A stretch of DNA of 38,091 nucleotides from an uncultured Oscillospiraceae bacterium (GCA_934572335.1 CAKTKU010000019.1:1-38091); one strand, 5' to 3'. Shown: positions 14,943 through 23,133, numbered from the stretch's first letter. Numbers and translations are program-made. Notes: generated by a model from the letters alone, not told the origin.

Positions 14943-14968
14943 CGGGCGCGCCGGTCAAGGCGCGCCCG
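14943..14968 (-). terminator. Terminator of the membrane pyrophosphatase gene
   Basis: A 10-bp stem CGGGCGCGCC/GGCGCGCCCG (14943-14952, 14959-14968); on the minus strand it leads into AATTTATTTAT, 33 bases after the stop codon. Confidence 0.8.
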
Positions 14969-15000
14969 TGGCTGATTATATGTCGGTGGAAAGAATCTGA

Positions 15001-16995
15001 TCAGAGTATACCGCCGAACTTGATGAATATCGGAGCGAAAACGAGGGACACAACGGTCATCAGCTTGATGAGGATGTTGATGGAGGGACCGGAGGTATCC
15101 TTGAACGGGTCGCCGACAGTGTCGCCGACGACTGCCGCCTTGTGCGCGGAGGAGCCCTTGCCGCCGTGGTGACCGCCCTCAATGTACTTCTTCGCGTTGT
15201 CCCAGGCACCGCCGGCGTTGGACATGTATATCGCCAGCAGCACGCCGGTCACGAGAGAGCCCGCGAGCAGACCGCCCAGCGCGCCCGGACCGAACAGCAG
15301 ACCGACGAGCAGCGGCGCGATGACCGCCATCAGACCGGGGACTATCATCTCATGCAGTGCCGCCTTTGTGGAGATGGACACGCAGGAGCTGTAATCGGGT
15401 CTTGCCTTGCCTTCGAGTATGCCGGGGATCTCGCGGAACTGGCGGCGGACCTCTTCGATCATCTTGTATGCCGCCTTGGAGACGGAGTCCATCGTCATTG
15501 CGGAGAACGCGAACGGCAGCATGCCGCCGATCAGCAGACCGATGACAACGTAGGGGGACAGCAGGTCGAGCACGTCGAGCTTGACCTCGGTCGCGTAGGA
15601 GACGAAGAGTGCCAGCGCGGTCAGCGCGGCGGAGCCGATGGCAAAGCCCTTGCCCATTGCGGCGGTCGTGTTGCCGACAGCGTCAAGCTTATCGGTGATC
15701 TCGCGCACGTGCGGGTCAAGACCGCTCATCTCGGCGATGCCGCCGGAGTTGTCGGCAATGGGACCGTAAGCGTCAACGGCGACGGTGATGCCCGTGGTGG
15801 ACAGCATGCCGACGGCGGCCAGCGCGATGCCGTAGAGGTCGTTGGTGACGGAGTAGGAGATGTAAATGCCGATGCAGATGAGCAGGATGGGTACCCAGGT
15901 GCTCTTCATGCCGACGGCGACGCCGCTGATAATAGTCGTGGCGGAACCGGTCTCGGACTGGTCGGCGATGCGCTTAACGGACGCATAGTCCTCAGAGGTG
16001 TAGACCTCAGTCACAAAGCCGATGACAAGACCGACGACGATGCCCGCGATGATCGCGGCGGAGCAGTAGAGGCGGCCGAAGAAGACCTTGCTGAGGAAAA
16101 TGGAAGCGATGCCCACGATGGCGGCGGACACGTAAGAGCCCATCTTCAGCGCCTTGTGCGGATTGGAATTATCCTTGCCGCGCACAAAGAACGTGGCGAT
16201 GACGGATGCGATGATGCCGACCGCGCCAATGACGAGGGGATAGAGCGCACCCGCGCCCTGGAACAGCGCGCCCTGCGCTGCGACGCCGAGCGTCAGCGCG
16301 GAGACGAGCGCGCCAACGTAGGATTCAAAGAGGTCTGCACCCATGCCCGCGACGTCGCCCACGTTGTCGCCGACGTTGTCGGCAATGACGGCGGGGTTGC
16401 GGGGGTCGTCCTCGGGTATGCCGGCCTCGACCTTGCCGACGAGGTCAGCGCCGACGTCTGCCGCCTTGGTGTAAATGCCGCCGCCGACGCGCGCGAACAG
16501 CGCGATGGACGACGCGCCCAGGGAGAAGCCGAACAGAATGTTGTAATTGCCGGTGATTATGTATATAAGGCTGCATCCGAGAAGACCCAGACCGACAACG
16601 CACATACCCATGACCGAGCCACCGGAGAACGCGATGGACAAAGCGCGGTTCATGCCGTGCTCCATCGCGGCGTTCGCGGTGCGCACGTTTGCGCGCGTCG
16701 CGACCTTCATGCCGAAAAACCCGGCGAGGATCGAAAACGCCGCGCCCAGCAGGAAGCACACCGCTGTGCCGATGTCAATGAACAGCGCGATCAGCACAAA
16801 CAGCACGACAATGAAAATAGCCAGAATCTTATATTCTGACTTCAAAAAAGCGTCGGCGCCCTCTGCTATCGCGCCCGCTATTTCCTGCATCCGGTCGTTG
16901 CCGGGGGCAGCCTTTTGTACATAATGCGCCTTATATCCCGCGAACAACAGCGCAAGAATCGCCGCTGCGGGTATAAACCAAAGTAAAAATCCCAT
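15001..16995 (-). CDS. hppA: K+-dependent ion-translocating membrane pyrophosphatase
   Basis: A 664-residue integral membrane protein with about 16 helices that couples pyrophosphate hydrolysis to cation pumping. The catalytic core is visible: DVGADLVGKVEAGIPEDDPR with the adjoining ADNVGDNVGD loop, and the C-terminal GDTVGDPFKDTSGPS loop that binds Mg-pyrophosphate. The K+-site diagnostic reads GNTTAAMGKG: alanine where K+-independent enzymes have lysine, so K+ dependence is expected. The ADLFESYVG helix has the glutamate position associated with Na+-pumping members, so Na+ (or dual Na+/H+) transport is more likely than pure H+ pumping; that is inference from family rules. AAGGAG precedes the ATG by seven bases. 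Own promoter and terminator. Confidence 0.96.
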   Translation of the reverse strand: MGFLLWFIPAAAILALLFAGYKAHYVQKAAPGNDRMQEIAGAIAEGADAFLKSEYKILAIFIVVLFVLIALFIDIGTAVCFLLGAAFSILAGFFGMKVATRANVRTANAAMEHGMNRALSIAFSGGSVMGMCVVGLGLLGCSLIYIITGNYNILFGFSLGASSIALFARVGGGIYTKAADVGADLVGKVEAGIPEDDPRNPAVIADNVGDNVGDVAGMGADLFESYVGALVSALTLGVAAQGALFQGAGALYPLVIGAVGIIASVIATFFVRGKDNSNPHKALKMGSYVSAAIVGIASIFLSKVFFGRLYCSAAIIAGIVVGLVIGFVTEVYTSEDYASVKRIADQSETGSATTIISGVAVGMKSTWVPILLICIGIYISYSVTNDLYGIALAAVGMLSTTGITVAVDAYGPIADNSGGIAEMSGLDPHVREITDKLDAVGNTTAAMGKGFAIGSAALTALALFVSYATEVKLDVLDLLSPYVVIGLLIGGMLPFAFSAMTMDSVSKAAYKMIEEVRRQFREIPGILEGKARPDYSSCVSISTKAALHEMIVPGLMAVIAPLLVGLLFGPGALGGLLAGSLVTGVLLAIYMSNAGGAWDNAKKYIEGGHHGGKGSSAHKAAVVGDTVGDPFKDTSGPSINILIKLMTVVSLVFAPIFIKFGGIL

Positions 16996-17040
16996 AAAAC
17001 TTTCTCCTTAAAAAGACTGTAAGGCGGGGCCTCTATGTGC

Positions 17041-17069
17041 ATATTAACCGATAAACGCAAATTTGACAA
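17041..17069 (-). promoter_or_regulatory. Promoter of the membrane pyrophosphatase gene
   Basis: On the minus strand TTGTCA (17064-17069) and TAATAT (17041-17046) are 17 bases apart, 46 bases before the start codon. Confidence 0.65.
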
Positions 17070-17320
17070 GGCGAAATTTACGAAAATCTAGGCAAAATCG
17101 ACAACTTTATACAAAACGCTGAAATATACACGCCCGCAAAGAGGTTTATAGGCGAAATTAACAAATAACGTTTGCGCTGAGTTGACAATCATGCCGCACA
17201 AATCACCTCAAAACTGATTTTTGACGAAAATATACGGTTATAGAATGAAAACTGCGGGATTTTCGTACAAATCACATAAAGTAAAATGCACAAAATGAGA
17301 TTTGTTTATTATGCTGCCTC

Positions 17321-17387
17321 TTGCACTGGGGCAAAAAGAGTGGTATTATGTAAACGCTTGCACGGCTGCTGTACACATTTATATAAT
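17321..17387 (+). promoter_or_regulatory. Two tandem promoters with no obvious gene
   Basis: TTGCAC (17321-17326) to TATTAT (17344-17349) has a 17-base spacer; a second TTGCAC (17358-17363) to TATAAT (17382-17387) has an 18-base spacer. Transcripts would start near 17356 and 17394, about 400 bases before the surface protein gene, which has a closer promoter of its own. A small RNA, a small protein or a long alternative leader are possible. Confidence 0.55.
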
Positions 17388-17664
17388 CTGTGATGTTGTA
17401 TACATATTGAGTGCTGAATATGCCAGACGGGACTTGGCGAAAAATCTGCATTCCGGATGAAACTTTTTTGTTTTTAAAACGTTATATATGTAGCGGCAGG
17501 GCGGAGGACAGCTCGGACGCGGCTGCGGAACGCACAACGCGAACGCACTGGCGGCGCGGAATTCAAACCGCACCACAATATCTCGCGGTTCTGGCTGCGA
17601 AGGCTGCAAGATATAGATAAATTACAAAACGGTAAAAAATAATAAAAATTTTTTCAAAAAAGTC

Positions 17665-17693
17665 TTGCAATTTCGGAAACAATGTGTTACATT
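17665..17693 (+). promoter_or_regulatory. Promoter of the surface protein gene
   Basis: TTGCAA (17665-17670), 17 bases, TACATT (17688-17693), with TGT directly before the -10 as an extended element. Transcription should start near 17700. Confidence 0.75.
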
Positions 17694-17699
17694 ATGTGT

Positions 17700-17768
17700 G
17701 ACCTCTAGGAGGTCGCGGCGGCATGCGTGCCGCGTGAGATTCCTGTAATCAAATCTCATAAGGGGGAT
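17700..17768 (+). promoter_or_regulatory. Structured mRNA leader with three hairpins and a four-codon upstream ORF
   Basis: Starting at the expected transcript 5' end: stem 1 GACCTC-TAG-GAGGTC (17700-17714); stem 2 GCGGCA-TGCG-TGCCGC (17718-17733); stem 3 TGAGATT/AATCTCA (17735-17741, 17752-17758). Stem 1 contains AGGAGG (17707-17712), ten bases before an ATG (17723) that opens a reading frame of Met-Arg-Ala-Ala-stop. The real ribosome site, AAGGGGG, follows stem 3. Confidence 0.55.
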
Positions 17769-17774
17769 TTTTAG

Positions 17775-19439
17775 ATGAAAACCATGAAGAAAGTTATTTC
17801 CGTGCTGCTTCTGGTCTGCGTGCTAGCCAGCTTCGCGACCGTTTCGGCATACGCGGACAGCGATGTTCACGCGACTCAGGACGGCGAGGTTGCCGTTCAG
17901 GGTAACACGGACTATGTCACGTCGCTCACGCTATATGCAGAAACATCGGGCGGCAACAGCGTAGGATATGCAAAGAAAATCTCAATCAGTGCTACTGTCG
18001 GCGATAATGTTGTGATTACTCCGGCGACGACTGGCGAAGGTAGCTTTGTAAGAGCTGTTACGTACAGCAGCAATCCGGAGCTTACCGGCGCACTTGATAC
18101 CGGAAGCGGGAAACAGACATATTGGATGAAGTCTGCTGGCACATATACTGTGACTGTTACAACAAATGGCGTGGATCAGGATGGTAAGGCGCTCACTGCA
18201 ACCTGCACTATAAATGTAAAAGCTGCGGAAGCCGCAACTCCCAGCAGCATAAAAATCCTTGAGCCTGCCTCAAAGAATGTCCGTGTAAACACCAGCATTG
18301 CTCTTCAGGCTGAAGTCCAGAACGGAGACTTTGGCTATTGGCAAGTCGCATACGGTAGTGACGGCAACGGCACGTTTGATGTTGTGAGCGGCAATCCAAA
18401 GGTCAATTTTACTGCTACTACTGCCGGTAAAGTAAATATAGTTGCCTATACTAAGGACGGTACTGCTTCCGCTCCGCTGGAGCTGAACGTCACCGCGGCT
18501 CGCACACCCCAAGTCGTGTGCAGCGTTAGCCGCATAGATAACAGCGAGGTCGCAACATTTTCTGTCGGCAATGCCGAGCCGGGTGAACAGTTCACTTGGA
18601 GTTACAACACGTCTCCCTCTACCGCACAGATAATCACGAAGGCGACTGACCGCGGTGGAGAGTATGACCTCACCGGCGGCAAGGGCGAGGGTACTGTTAC
18701 CGTCACCGCAAAGGATAAGTACGGCGCTACTGGCTCCATCACTGTTCCTGTGAACGTCATGGATACCGGCGATGCCAAGCTCTCGCCCACCAATGTCACC
18801 TGGACGCGCGGCCAGGGCAACCTCACCTTCACTGTTGAGCCTGTCCTTTATAATGCCTACATCGACGGCGTGTGCATCACCGGCAGCGGCAACAACAATA
18901 AGTACAGCTACGTGTGGAGCAGCAAGAACCTCGTCATCAACTCCAGCTATCTTGCCACCCTTTCGGCTGGCGAGCACATCCTCAGAGTTGACACTGTTTA
19001 CGGCAGCGGCGAGGGTATAAATCAGGGTGCGGGCACGGTCTATGCGACCATCACCATCAACGGCACGGCTTCCGCAGCATACGGCGACAACGCCCATGTC
19101 CGCGGCACGTCCAGCAACCTTTACTTCAACTCCAACAGCTCCATCAGCAAGGTCTACATAAGCAACCAGCTCATCGACCCGGCGAACTACACGCTCTCCG
19201 CTGACGGCAAGAGCGTCACTCTCAAGGCGAACTTCCTTAACCTGCTCAACTACGGCAGCTACACCATGAAGCTCGAAAACACCAACGGCGGCACCGAGAC
19301 GGCGACCTTCCGCATCGTCACCGCCAACTACGCCCCAGCCACGGGCGACGACAGCAATCTCGCCATCTGGGTCGCTGTGATGCTCATCTCCGGCGTCGGC
19401 GCATTCGCCCTCATCCCCCGGAGAAAGAAAGAAATGTGA
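17775..19439 (+). CDS. Secreted Ig-like repeat surface protein with C-terminal sorting signal
   Basis: A 554-residue exported protein. Residues 1-28 form a signal peptide (KKVISVLLLVCVLASFATVS, likely cut after AYA). The body is built of beta-rich Ig-like (Big/cadherin-like) modules: roughly 30-125, 130-235, 240-330 and 330-515. The C terminus is a cell-wall sorting signal: APATGDD, a hydrophobic helix (LAIWVAVMLISGVGAFALIP) and RRKKEM, matching the xPxTG form of many clostridial sortase substrates. No sortase gene is in the window. Bases for residues about 50-240 use many A/T-ending codons, while the rest of the gene prefers C-ending codons like its neighbours, which suggests a mosaic gene. 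Ligand unknown. ATG has AAGGGGG eight bases upstream. Confidence 0.85.
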   Translation: MKTMKKVISVLLLVCVLASFATVSAYADSDVHATQDGEVAVQGNTDYVTSLTLYAETSGGNSVGYAKKISISATVGDNVVITPATTGEGSFVRAVTYSSNPELTGALDTGSGKQTYWMKSAGTYTVTVTTNGVDQDGKALTATCTINVKAAEAATPSSIKILEPASKNVRVNTSIALQAEVQNGDFGYWQVAYGSDGNGTFDVVSGNPKVNFTATTAGKVNIVAYTKDGTASAPLELNVTAARTPQVVCSVSRIDNSEVATFSVGNAEPGEQFTWSYNTSPSTAQIITKATDRGGEYDLTGGKGEGTVTVTAKDKYGATGSITVPVNVMDTGDAKLSPTNVTWTRGQGNLTFTVEPVLYNAYIDGVCITGSGNNNKYSYVWSSKNLVINSSYLATLSAGEHILRVDTVYGSGEGINQGAGTVYATITINGTASAAYGDNAHVRGTSSNLYFNSNSSISKVYISNQLIDPANYTLSADGKSVTLKANFLNLLNYGSYTMKLENTNGGTETATFRIVTANYAPATGDDSNLAIWVAVMLISGVGAFALIPRRKKEM

Positions 19440-19458
19440 GCCAATAACCCCAAACGCA

Positions 19459-19488
19459 AACGCCCCGGCTGACCGCCGGGGCGTTATC
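19459..19488 (+). terminator. Terminator of the surface protein gene
   Basis: An 11-bp stem AACGCCCCGGC/GCCGGGGCGTT (19459-19469, 19475-19485) with loop TGACC and a short T tract. The pseudouridine synthase begins 20 bases later, so some read-through is likely its source of transcripts. Confidence 0.75.
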
Positions 19489-19507
19489 TTACGCACAGGA
19501 GAAGAAC

Positions 19508-20131
19508 ATGGATATACTCTATCACGACAGCGAGATCGCCGTCTGCGTAAAGCCGCCGCGCGTCCTCTCCACGGATGAAGCGGGCGGCATGCCCTCGCTC
19601 GTGCGCGCCGCGCTCGGCGGGGAGGCGCGCACCGTGCACCGCCTCGACGCGGCGGTGGGCGGGCTGATGGTGCTCGCACGCAATGCCGCCGCCGCGGGGA
19701 AGTTGAGCCGTCAGATACGAGATGGAGAATTCCACAAGGCGTATCTCGCCGTCGTCCACGGCGAGCTTGACGCGCGGGGAACACTGCGCGATCTCCTCTG
19801 GCGCGACAAAGCCCGCCGCATGACCTTTATCACCGATACGCCAGGCAAGGGCGTGCAGGAGGCGGTGCTCGACTATGAGCGCCTTGGTGCGGCGGAGGGC
19901 TTGAGTGAGGTTTACATAACGTTACACACAGGGCGCACGCACCAGATACGCTGTCAGTTTGCCTCGCGCTCGCACCCGCTTGTCGGCGACAGAAAGTACG
20001 GCACGCTTACCGACGGCGAGTGTGACATTGCCCTATGGTCGCATGAGCTTTCGTTCGCGCACCCGGCGACGGGGGAGCGGCTGCATTTTTCCGCCTTACC
20101 GCCGCGGGCGTACCCGTGGACGCTGTTCTGA
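19508..20131 (+). CDS. RluA-family pseudouridine synthase
   Basis: A 207-residue enzyme that isomerises uridine in RNA to pseudouridine. The catalytic block is VHRLDAAVGGLMVLARN with Asp47 as nucleophile; the usual HRLDR(x)TSG is altered to HRLDAAVGG. Later blocks are typical: FHKAYLAVVHG, LHTGRTHQIRCQFASRSHPLVGDRKYG, and LWSHELSFAHPATGE. There is no N-terminal S4 RNA-binding domain, so this is the short RluA/RluC-catalytic type; the target site in rRNA or tRNA cannot be told. AGGAG precedes the ATG by eight bases. The altered residues after HRLD are worth noting, but the catalytic aspartate is intact. Confidence 0.92.
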   Translation: MDILYHDSEIAVCVKPPRVLSTDEAGGMPSLVRAALGGEARTVHRLDAAVGGLMVLARNAAAAGKLSRQIRDGEFHKAYLAVVHGELDARGTLRDLLWRDKARRMTFITDTPGKGVQEAVLDYERLGAAEGLSEVYITLHTGRTHQIRCQFASRSHPLVGDRKYGTLTDGECDIALWSHELSFAHPATGERLHFSALPPRAYPWTLF

Positions 20132-20169
20132 AAAATCGCGCAAAATATTAAAATTAAGTGAATATGGGT

Positions 20170-20255
20170 ATGCTCCTGTTGCAAAGGGAATTAAGCTGTG
20201 ATATAGTAAGCTTAAAAATTTTGAAGAAATCTTAGCAACATCTGAACAGGAGCAT
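20170..20255. repeat. Inverted repeat flanking the plsY promoter and covering its ribosome site
   Basis: ATGCTCCTGTT (20170-20180) is perfectly complementary to AACAGGAGCAT (20245-20255). The left arm touches the -35 box; the right arm contains the Shine-Dalgarno AGGAG of plsY. An inner dyad TTAAGC/GCTTAA (20191-20196, 20210-20215) lies between. Confidence 0.7.
20179..20207 (+). promoter_or_regulatory. Promoter of plsY
   Basis: TTGCAA (20179-20184) and TATAGT (20202-20207) are 17 bases apart, with TGA making an extended -10. Transcription should start near 20214. Confidence 0.75.
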
Positions 20256-20258
20256 GAT

Positions 20259-20888
20259 ATGATAGTTCTGAAATATATCCTCACGGCGGTCTGTGCGTAC
20301 TTTCTCGGTTCGGTCAGCGTGTCCATTCTGCTCTCGCGCGGCGTAATGAATGCCGACGTGCGCGCGCACGGCAGCGGCAATGCCGGGGCGACGAATATGG
20401 CGCGCGTGTTCGGGCTGCGCATGGGCGCGGTGACGCTCGCGGGCGATATGCTCAAGGCGGCGCTGGCGATGCTTTTGGGCTTTGCGCTGCTGGGCGAGAG
20501 GGGAATGTGCGTCGCCGGGGCGCTGTGCCTCGTGGGTCATTGTTATCCAGTGCTGCACGAGTTTCGCGGCGGCAAGGGCGTGTCCGTGGGCACGGCGGTG
20601 TTCCTCGCGGTGGATTGGCGCGTGCTGGCGGTCGCGGTGGTGTTTTTCGCTCTCGCCGCGTTTCTCAGCCGCAAGGTCTCGCTCGGGTCGCTCGCGGCGG
20701 CGGTCTCGGGCTTTGCCGCGGCGGCGTATCTCGCGCTGCCTCTGCCGCGGCTGCTGCTCGTGGCGTTCACGATGCTGCTGGTCATCCTGCGCCACAGGGA
20801 GAACATCATCCGCCTTGTGCGCGGCACGGAGCCTGACTTCACCCTTGGCTCCGTCAAGCGCCGCCGCACGGACGAGAGCCGCGGCTGA
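20259..20888 (+). CDS. plsY: Acyl-phosphate:glycerol-3-phosphate acyltransferase PlsY
   Basis: A 209-residue integral membrane enzyme that starts phospholipid synthesis by acylating glycerol-3-phosphate from acyl-phosphate. The three conserved PlsY motifs are present: GSGNAGATNMAR (about residues 37-48), HCYPVLHEFRGGKGVSVGTA with the GGKG phosphate loop, and the third near LRHRENIIRLVRGTEP. About five hydrophobic helices fit the family. AGGAG lies seven bases before the ATG and is part of an inverted repeat. plsX is not in the window. Confidence 0.96.
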   Translation: MIVLKYILTAVCAYFLGSVSVSILLSRGVMNADVRAHGSGNAGATNMARVFGLRMGAVTLAGDMLKAALAMLLGFALLGERGMCVAGALCLVGHCYPVLHEFRGGKGVSVGTAVFLAVDWRVLAVAVVFFALAAFLSRKVSLGSLAAAVSGFAAAAYLALPLPRLLLVAFTMLLVILRHRENIIRLVRGTEPDFTLGSVKRRRTDESRG

Positions 20889-20906
20889 CACCGGCATATT
20901 CACATG

Positions 20907-20934
20907 AAAAACCGCCTGACGCGAGGCGGTTTTT
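20907..20934 (+). terminator. Terminator of plsY
   Basis: A 10-11 bp stem AAAACCGCCT/AGGCGGTTTT (20908-20917, 20924-20933; loop GACGCG) ending in a T run: a textbook intrinsic terminator. Confidence 0.9.
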
Positions 20935-20942
20935 ACATATTT

Positions 20943-20973
20943 TTAACCATTCACGACCGCTATGTCGTATAAT
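20943..20973 (+). promoter_or_regulatory. Probable promoter of the two-component/HtrA operon
   Basis: A perfect TATAAT (20968-20973) has a TTAACC 19 bases upstream (20943-20948). An imperfect dyad GTCGTATAATATGAC (20965-20979) is centred on the -10 and might be an operator for the operon's own regulator. Confidence 0.5.
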
Positions 20974-21015
20974 ATGACATTATAGATTATAGAATTAACG
21001 CAGGGGGCAAAACTT

Positions 21016-21699
21016 ATGAATAAACGCGCGCTTGTTGTTGAAGACGATGTCAATATCGCGGAGCTTCTGCGCCTGTATCTGGGCAAGGACGGGTTTGAGG
21101 TCATGATCGCGCCCGACGGCGGCAAGGCGAAATCCGCCTTTGACCTTTTTCAGCCGGACGTTGTCCTGCTGGACATCATGCTGCCCGTGAAGGACGGCTG
21201 GCAGGTCTGCCGCGAGATACGCGAAAAATCCTCCACGCCGATCATCATGCTCACCGCGAAGGGGGAGACCGCCGACAAGGTCAACGGTCTTGAGATGGGC
21301 GCGGACGATTATATCACCAAGCCCTTTGACGTCAAGGAGCTTATCGCCCGCGTGCACGCCGTCATGCGCCGCACGGACGCCGACGCGCCTGTCGACAAGA
21401 AGCTCACCTTCGACAAGCTTGTCGTCAATCTCGATTCGTATGAGCTCATCGTCGACGGCAAGAAGATAGACACCCCGCCGAAAGAGATGGAGCTGCTTTA
21501 CCATCTCGCGTCCTCGCCCAACCGCGTTTTCACGCGCAACCAGCTGCTTGACGAGGTCTGGGGCTTTGACTATTTCGGCGATTCGCGCACGGTCGACGTG
21601 CACATAAAGCGCCTGAGAGAGAAGCTTGAGGGCGTGTCGGATAAATGGAGCCTCAAGACGGTCTGGGGTGTGGGCTACAAATTTGAAGTGACCGAATAA
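21016..21699 (+). CDS. OmpR/PhoB-family response regulator
   Basis: A 227-residue DNA-binding regulator. Receiver domain (1-120): acidic pocket E9-D10-D11, phosphoacceptor D53 in VVLLDIMLP, T80 and K102 (YITKPF). Winged-helix output domain (130-227): PPKEMELLYHLASSPNRVFTR (read to 20) and the recognition region DSRTVDVHIKRLREKL, ending GVGYKFE. All switch residues are intact. The kinase gene starts nine bases after the stop, and htrA follows, so the regulator probably controls this envelope protease operon. Resemblance of layout to CssR-CssS-HtrA is by context only. Confidence 0.95.
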   Translation: MNKRALVVEDDVNIAELLRLYLGKDGFEVMIAPDGGKAKSAFDLFQPDVVLLDIMLPVKDGWQVCREIREKSSTPIIMLTAKGETADKVNGLEMGADDYITKPFDVKELIARVHAVMRRTDADAPVDKKLTFDKLVVNLDSYELIVDGKKIDTPPKEMELLYHLASSPNRVFTRNQLLDEVWGFDYFGDSRTVDVHIKRLREKLEGVSDKWSLKTVWGVGYKFEVTE

Positions 21700-21708
21700 G
21701 GCGCGGAT

Positions 21709-23133
21709 ATGAAGAGCATTTATCTTCGCAACTTCGTCGCCACCGCCATCATGGTGTCGGTGTGCTTTCTCATCGTGGCGTTCTCGTTCGTCGGCATCGG
21801 GCGCAATTACCTTATCAGCGAATACCGCGAGGATATGGTCAACTCCGCGCGCGAGGTCTCGCGCACCGCGGCGGCGATCGCGCCGAGCGATTCGCTCAAC
21901 AGCTGGGTGCTCAGCATGACGCTCAGCTCCGTGTCGAACTCCACGGGCAATCAGGTGTTCATCGCCGACCCCAACGGCGTCGTCGTCACCTGCTCCGACC
22001 GCCGCCCCGTGTGCGAGCATATGGGGTATCAGATGTCCCCGGAAATACTCCACCAGCTCAGCACCAACGGCTCGATAAACCAGATCACAAACCTCGGCGG
22101 GTTGTATGAGAGCAACCGCTATGTCGTCGCCCAGCCGATAATTGTGGCCGACACGGGCGAAATCCTCGGCTATGTGTTCGTCACGAATGTTATCGACAAT
22201 ATGCTCGGCGCGTGGTCGACGTTCCTTGGCGTGACGGCGGTCGTGACGGCGGCGGTGTTCATCGCGGCGCTCGTCATATCGCTGATATACTCTAAGCGCA
22301 TGGCGCGCCCGCTGGATGAGATGGCCGCCGCCTCGCGCAAGTTCGCGCGGGGGGATTTTTCCGTCCGCGTCAAGCAGGAGGACGACACCGCCGACGAGAT
22401 GGGCTCGCTCATCGAGTCGTTCAACAAGATGGCGGACTCGCTTGAAATGGCCGAGGCGCGACGCACGGAGTTCATCGCCAATATCTCGCACGAGCTGCGC
22501 ACGCCCATGACCACGATCTCCGGCTTTGCCGACGGCATACTCGACGGCACCATCCCCAAGGAGGACGAGGAGAAATACCTGCGTTCCATCCGTGACGAAA
22601 CGCGCCGCCTGTCGCGCCTTGTGCGGGATATGCTGGACGTGTCGCAGATGCGCGCCCGCGCCGCCGACCCCAGCAAGCGCACGGTGTTCGACCTGACAGA
22701 GCTTGTGCTTCAAACGCTTTTGAGCTTTGAGTCGCGCGCGACGAAGAAGGGGCTGGATGTTGACCCGCAGCTCCCGGATAACCACATCATGGTGCGCGCG
22801 GATAAGGACGCGATAACGCAGGTCATATATAACCTGCTGGATAACGCCGTGAAATTCGCGCACGAGGGCACCTGCATCACACTGCGCCTTTATAAGGACA
22901 ACGGAAAGGCGTATGTCTCCGTCAAGGACGTCGGCGAGACCATCCCGCCGGACGATCTGCCCTTTATCTTTGACCGCTTCCATAAGTCCGACCGCTCGCG
23001 CAGTCTGGACACCACGGGCGTGGGGCTGGGACTCTACCTCGTGAAGAGCATCATCAACAGCCACGACGAGGATATCGCCGTGCGCAGTGAGGACGGTGTG
23101 ACGGAGTTCGTGTTCACGCTCGCGCTGGCGTAA
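21709..23133 (+). CDS. HAMP-domain sensor histidine kinase
   Basis: A 474-residue membrane kinase, partner of the preceding regulator. TM1 is about residues 9-31, an extracellular sensor of roughly 130 residues follows, TM2 is about 164-187, then HAMP (PLDEMAAASRKFARGDFSV), HisKA with phosphoacceptor H261 in ANISHELRTPMTT, and HATPase_c with N box VIYNLLDNAVKFA, F box IFDRFHKSD and G2 GVGLGLYLVKS. The G1 box reads DVGETI rather than DxGxGI, a relaxed form. The operon order regulator-kinase-HtrA suggests that the external domain senses envelope or secretion stress; that is inference. Confidence 0.95.
   Translation: MKSIYLRNFVATAIMVSVCFLIVAFSFVGIGRNYLISEYREDMVNSAREVSRTAAAIAPSDSLNSWVLSMTLSSVSNSTGNQVFIADPNGVVVTCSDRRPVCEHMGYQMSPEILHQLSTNGSINQITNLGGLYESNRYVVAQPIIVADTGEILGYVFVTNVIDNMLGAWSTFLGVTAVVTAAVFIAALVISLIYSKRMARPLDEMAAASRKFARGDFSVRVKQEDDTADEMGSLIESFNKMADSLEMAEARRTEFIANISHELRTPMTTISGFADGILDGTIPKEDEEKYLRSIRDETRRLSRLVRDMLDVSQMRARAADPSKRTVFDLTELVLQTLLSFESRATKKGLDVDPQLPDNHIMVRADKDAITQVIYNLLDNAVKFAHEGTCITLRLYKDNGKAYVSVKDVGETIPPDDLPFIFDRFHKSDRSRSLDTTGVGLGLYLVKSIINSHDEDIAVRSEDGVTEFVFTLALA

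Larger units (their letters stand above)
16996..17774. other. 779-bp intergenic region with promoters but no recognised gene
   Basis: The left third is AT-rich and holds the leftward hppA promoter. In the middle are two rightward promoters (17321-17387) followed by a T-rich stretch at 17464-17476 that could end a short transcript. Bases 17490-17615 turn GC-rich and contain an ATATCT/AGATAT dyad. A frame from 17411 (GTG) or 17420 (ATG) to 17620 could encode about 66-69 residues but lacks a ribosome site and resembles nothing known. The right end is the promoter and structured leader of the surface protein. No tRNA, SRP RNA, 6S RNA, RNase P RNA or riboswitch pattern was recognised. Confidence 0.6.

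Noticed and set aside
15142..16839. 565-codon plus-strand frame opposite the membrane pyrophosphatase
   Set aside because: Rich in Asp, His, Arg and Gly as expected from reverse reading of hydrophobic codons; the sense frame is certain.
17411..17620. Possible 66-69 residue small protein in the intergenic region
   Set aside because: GTG or ATG start without ribosome site, composition shifts in mid-frame, no recognisable motif. Kept only as a remark on the region.
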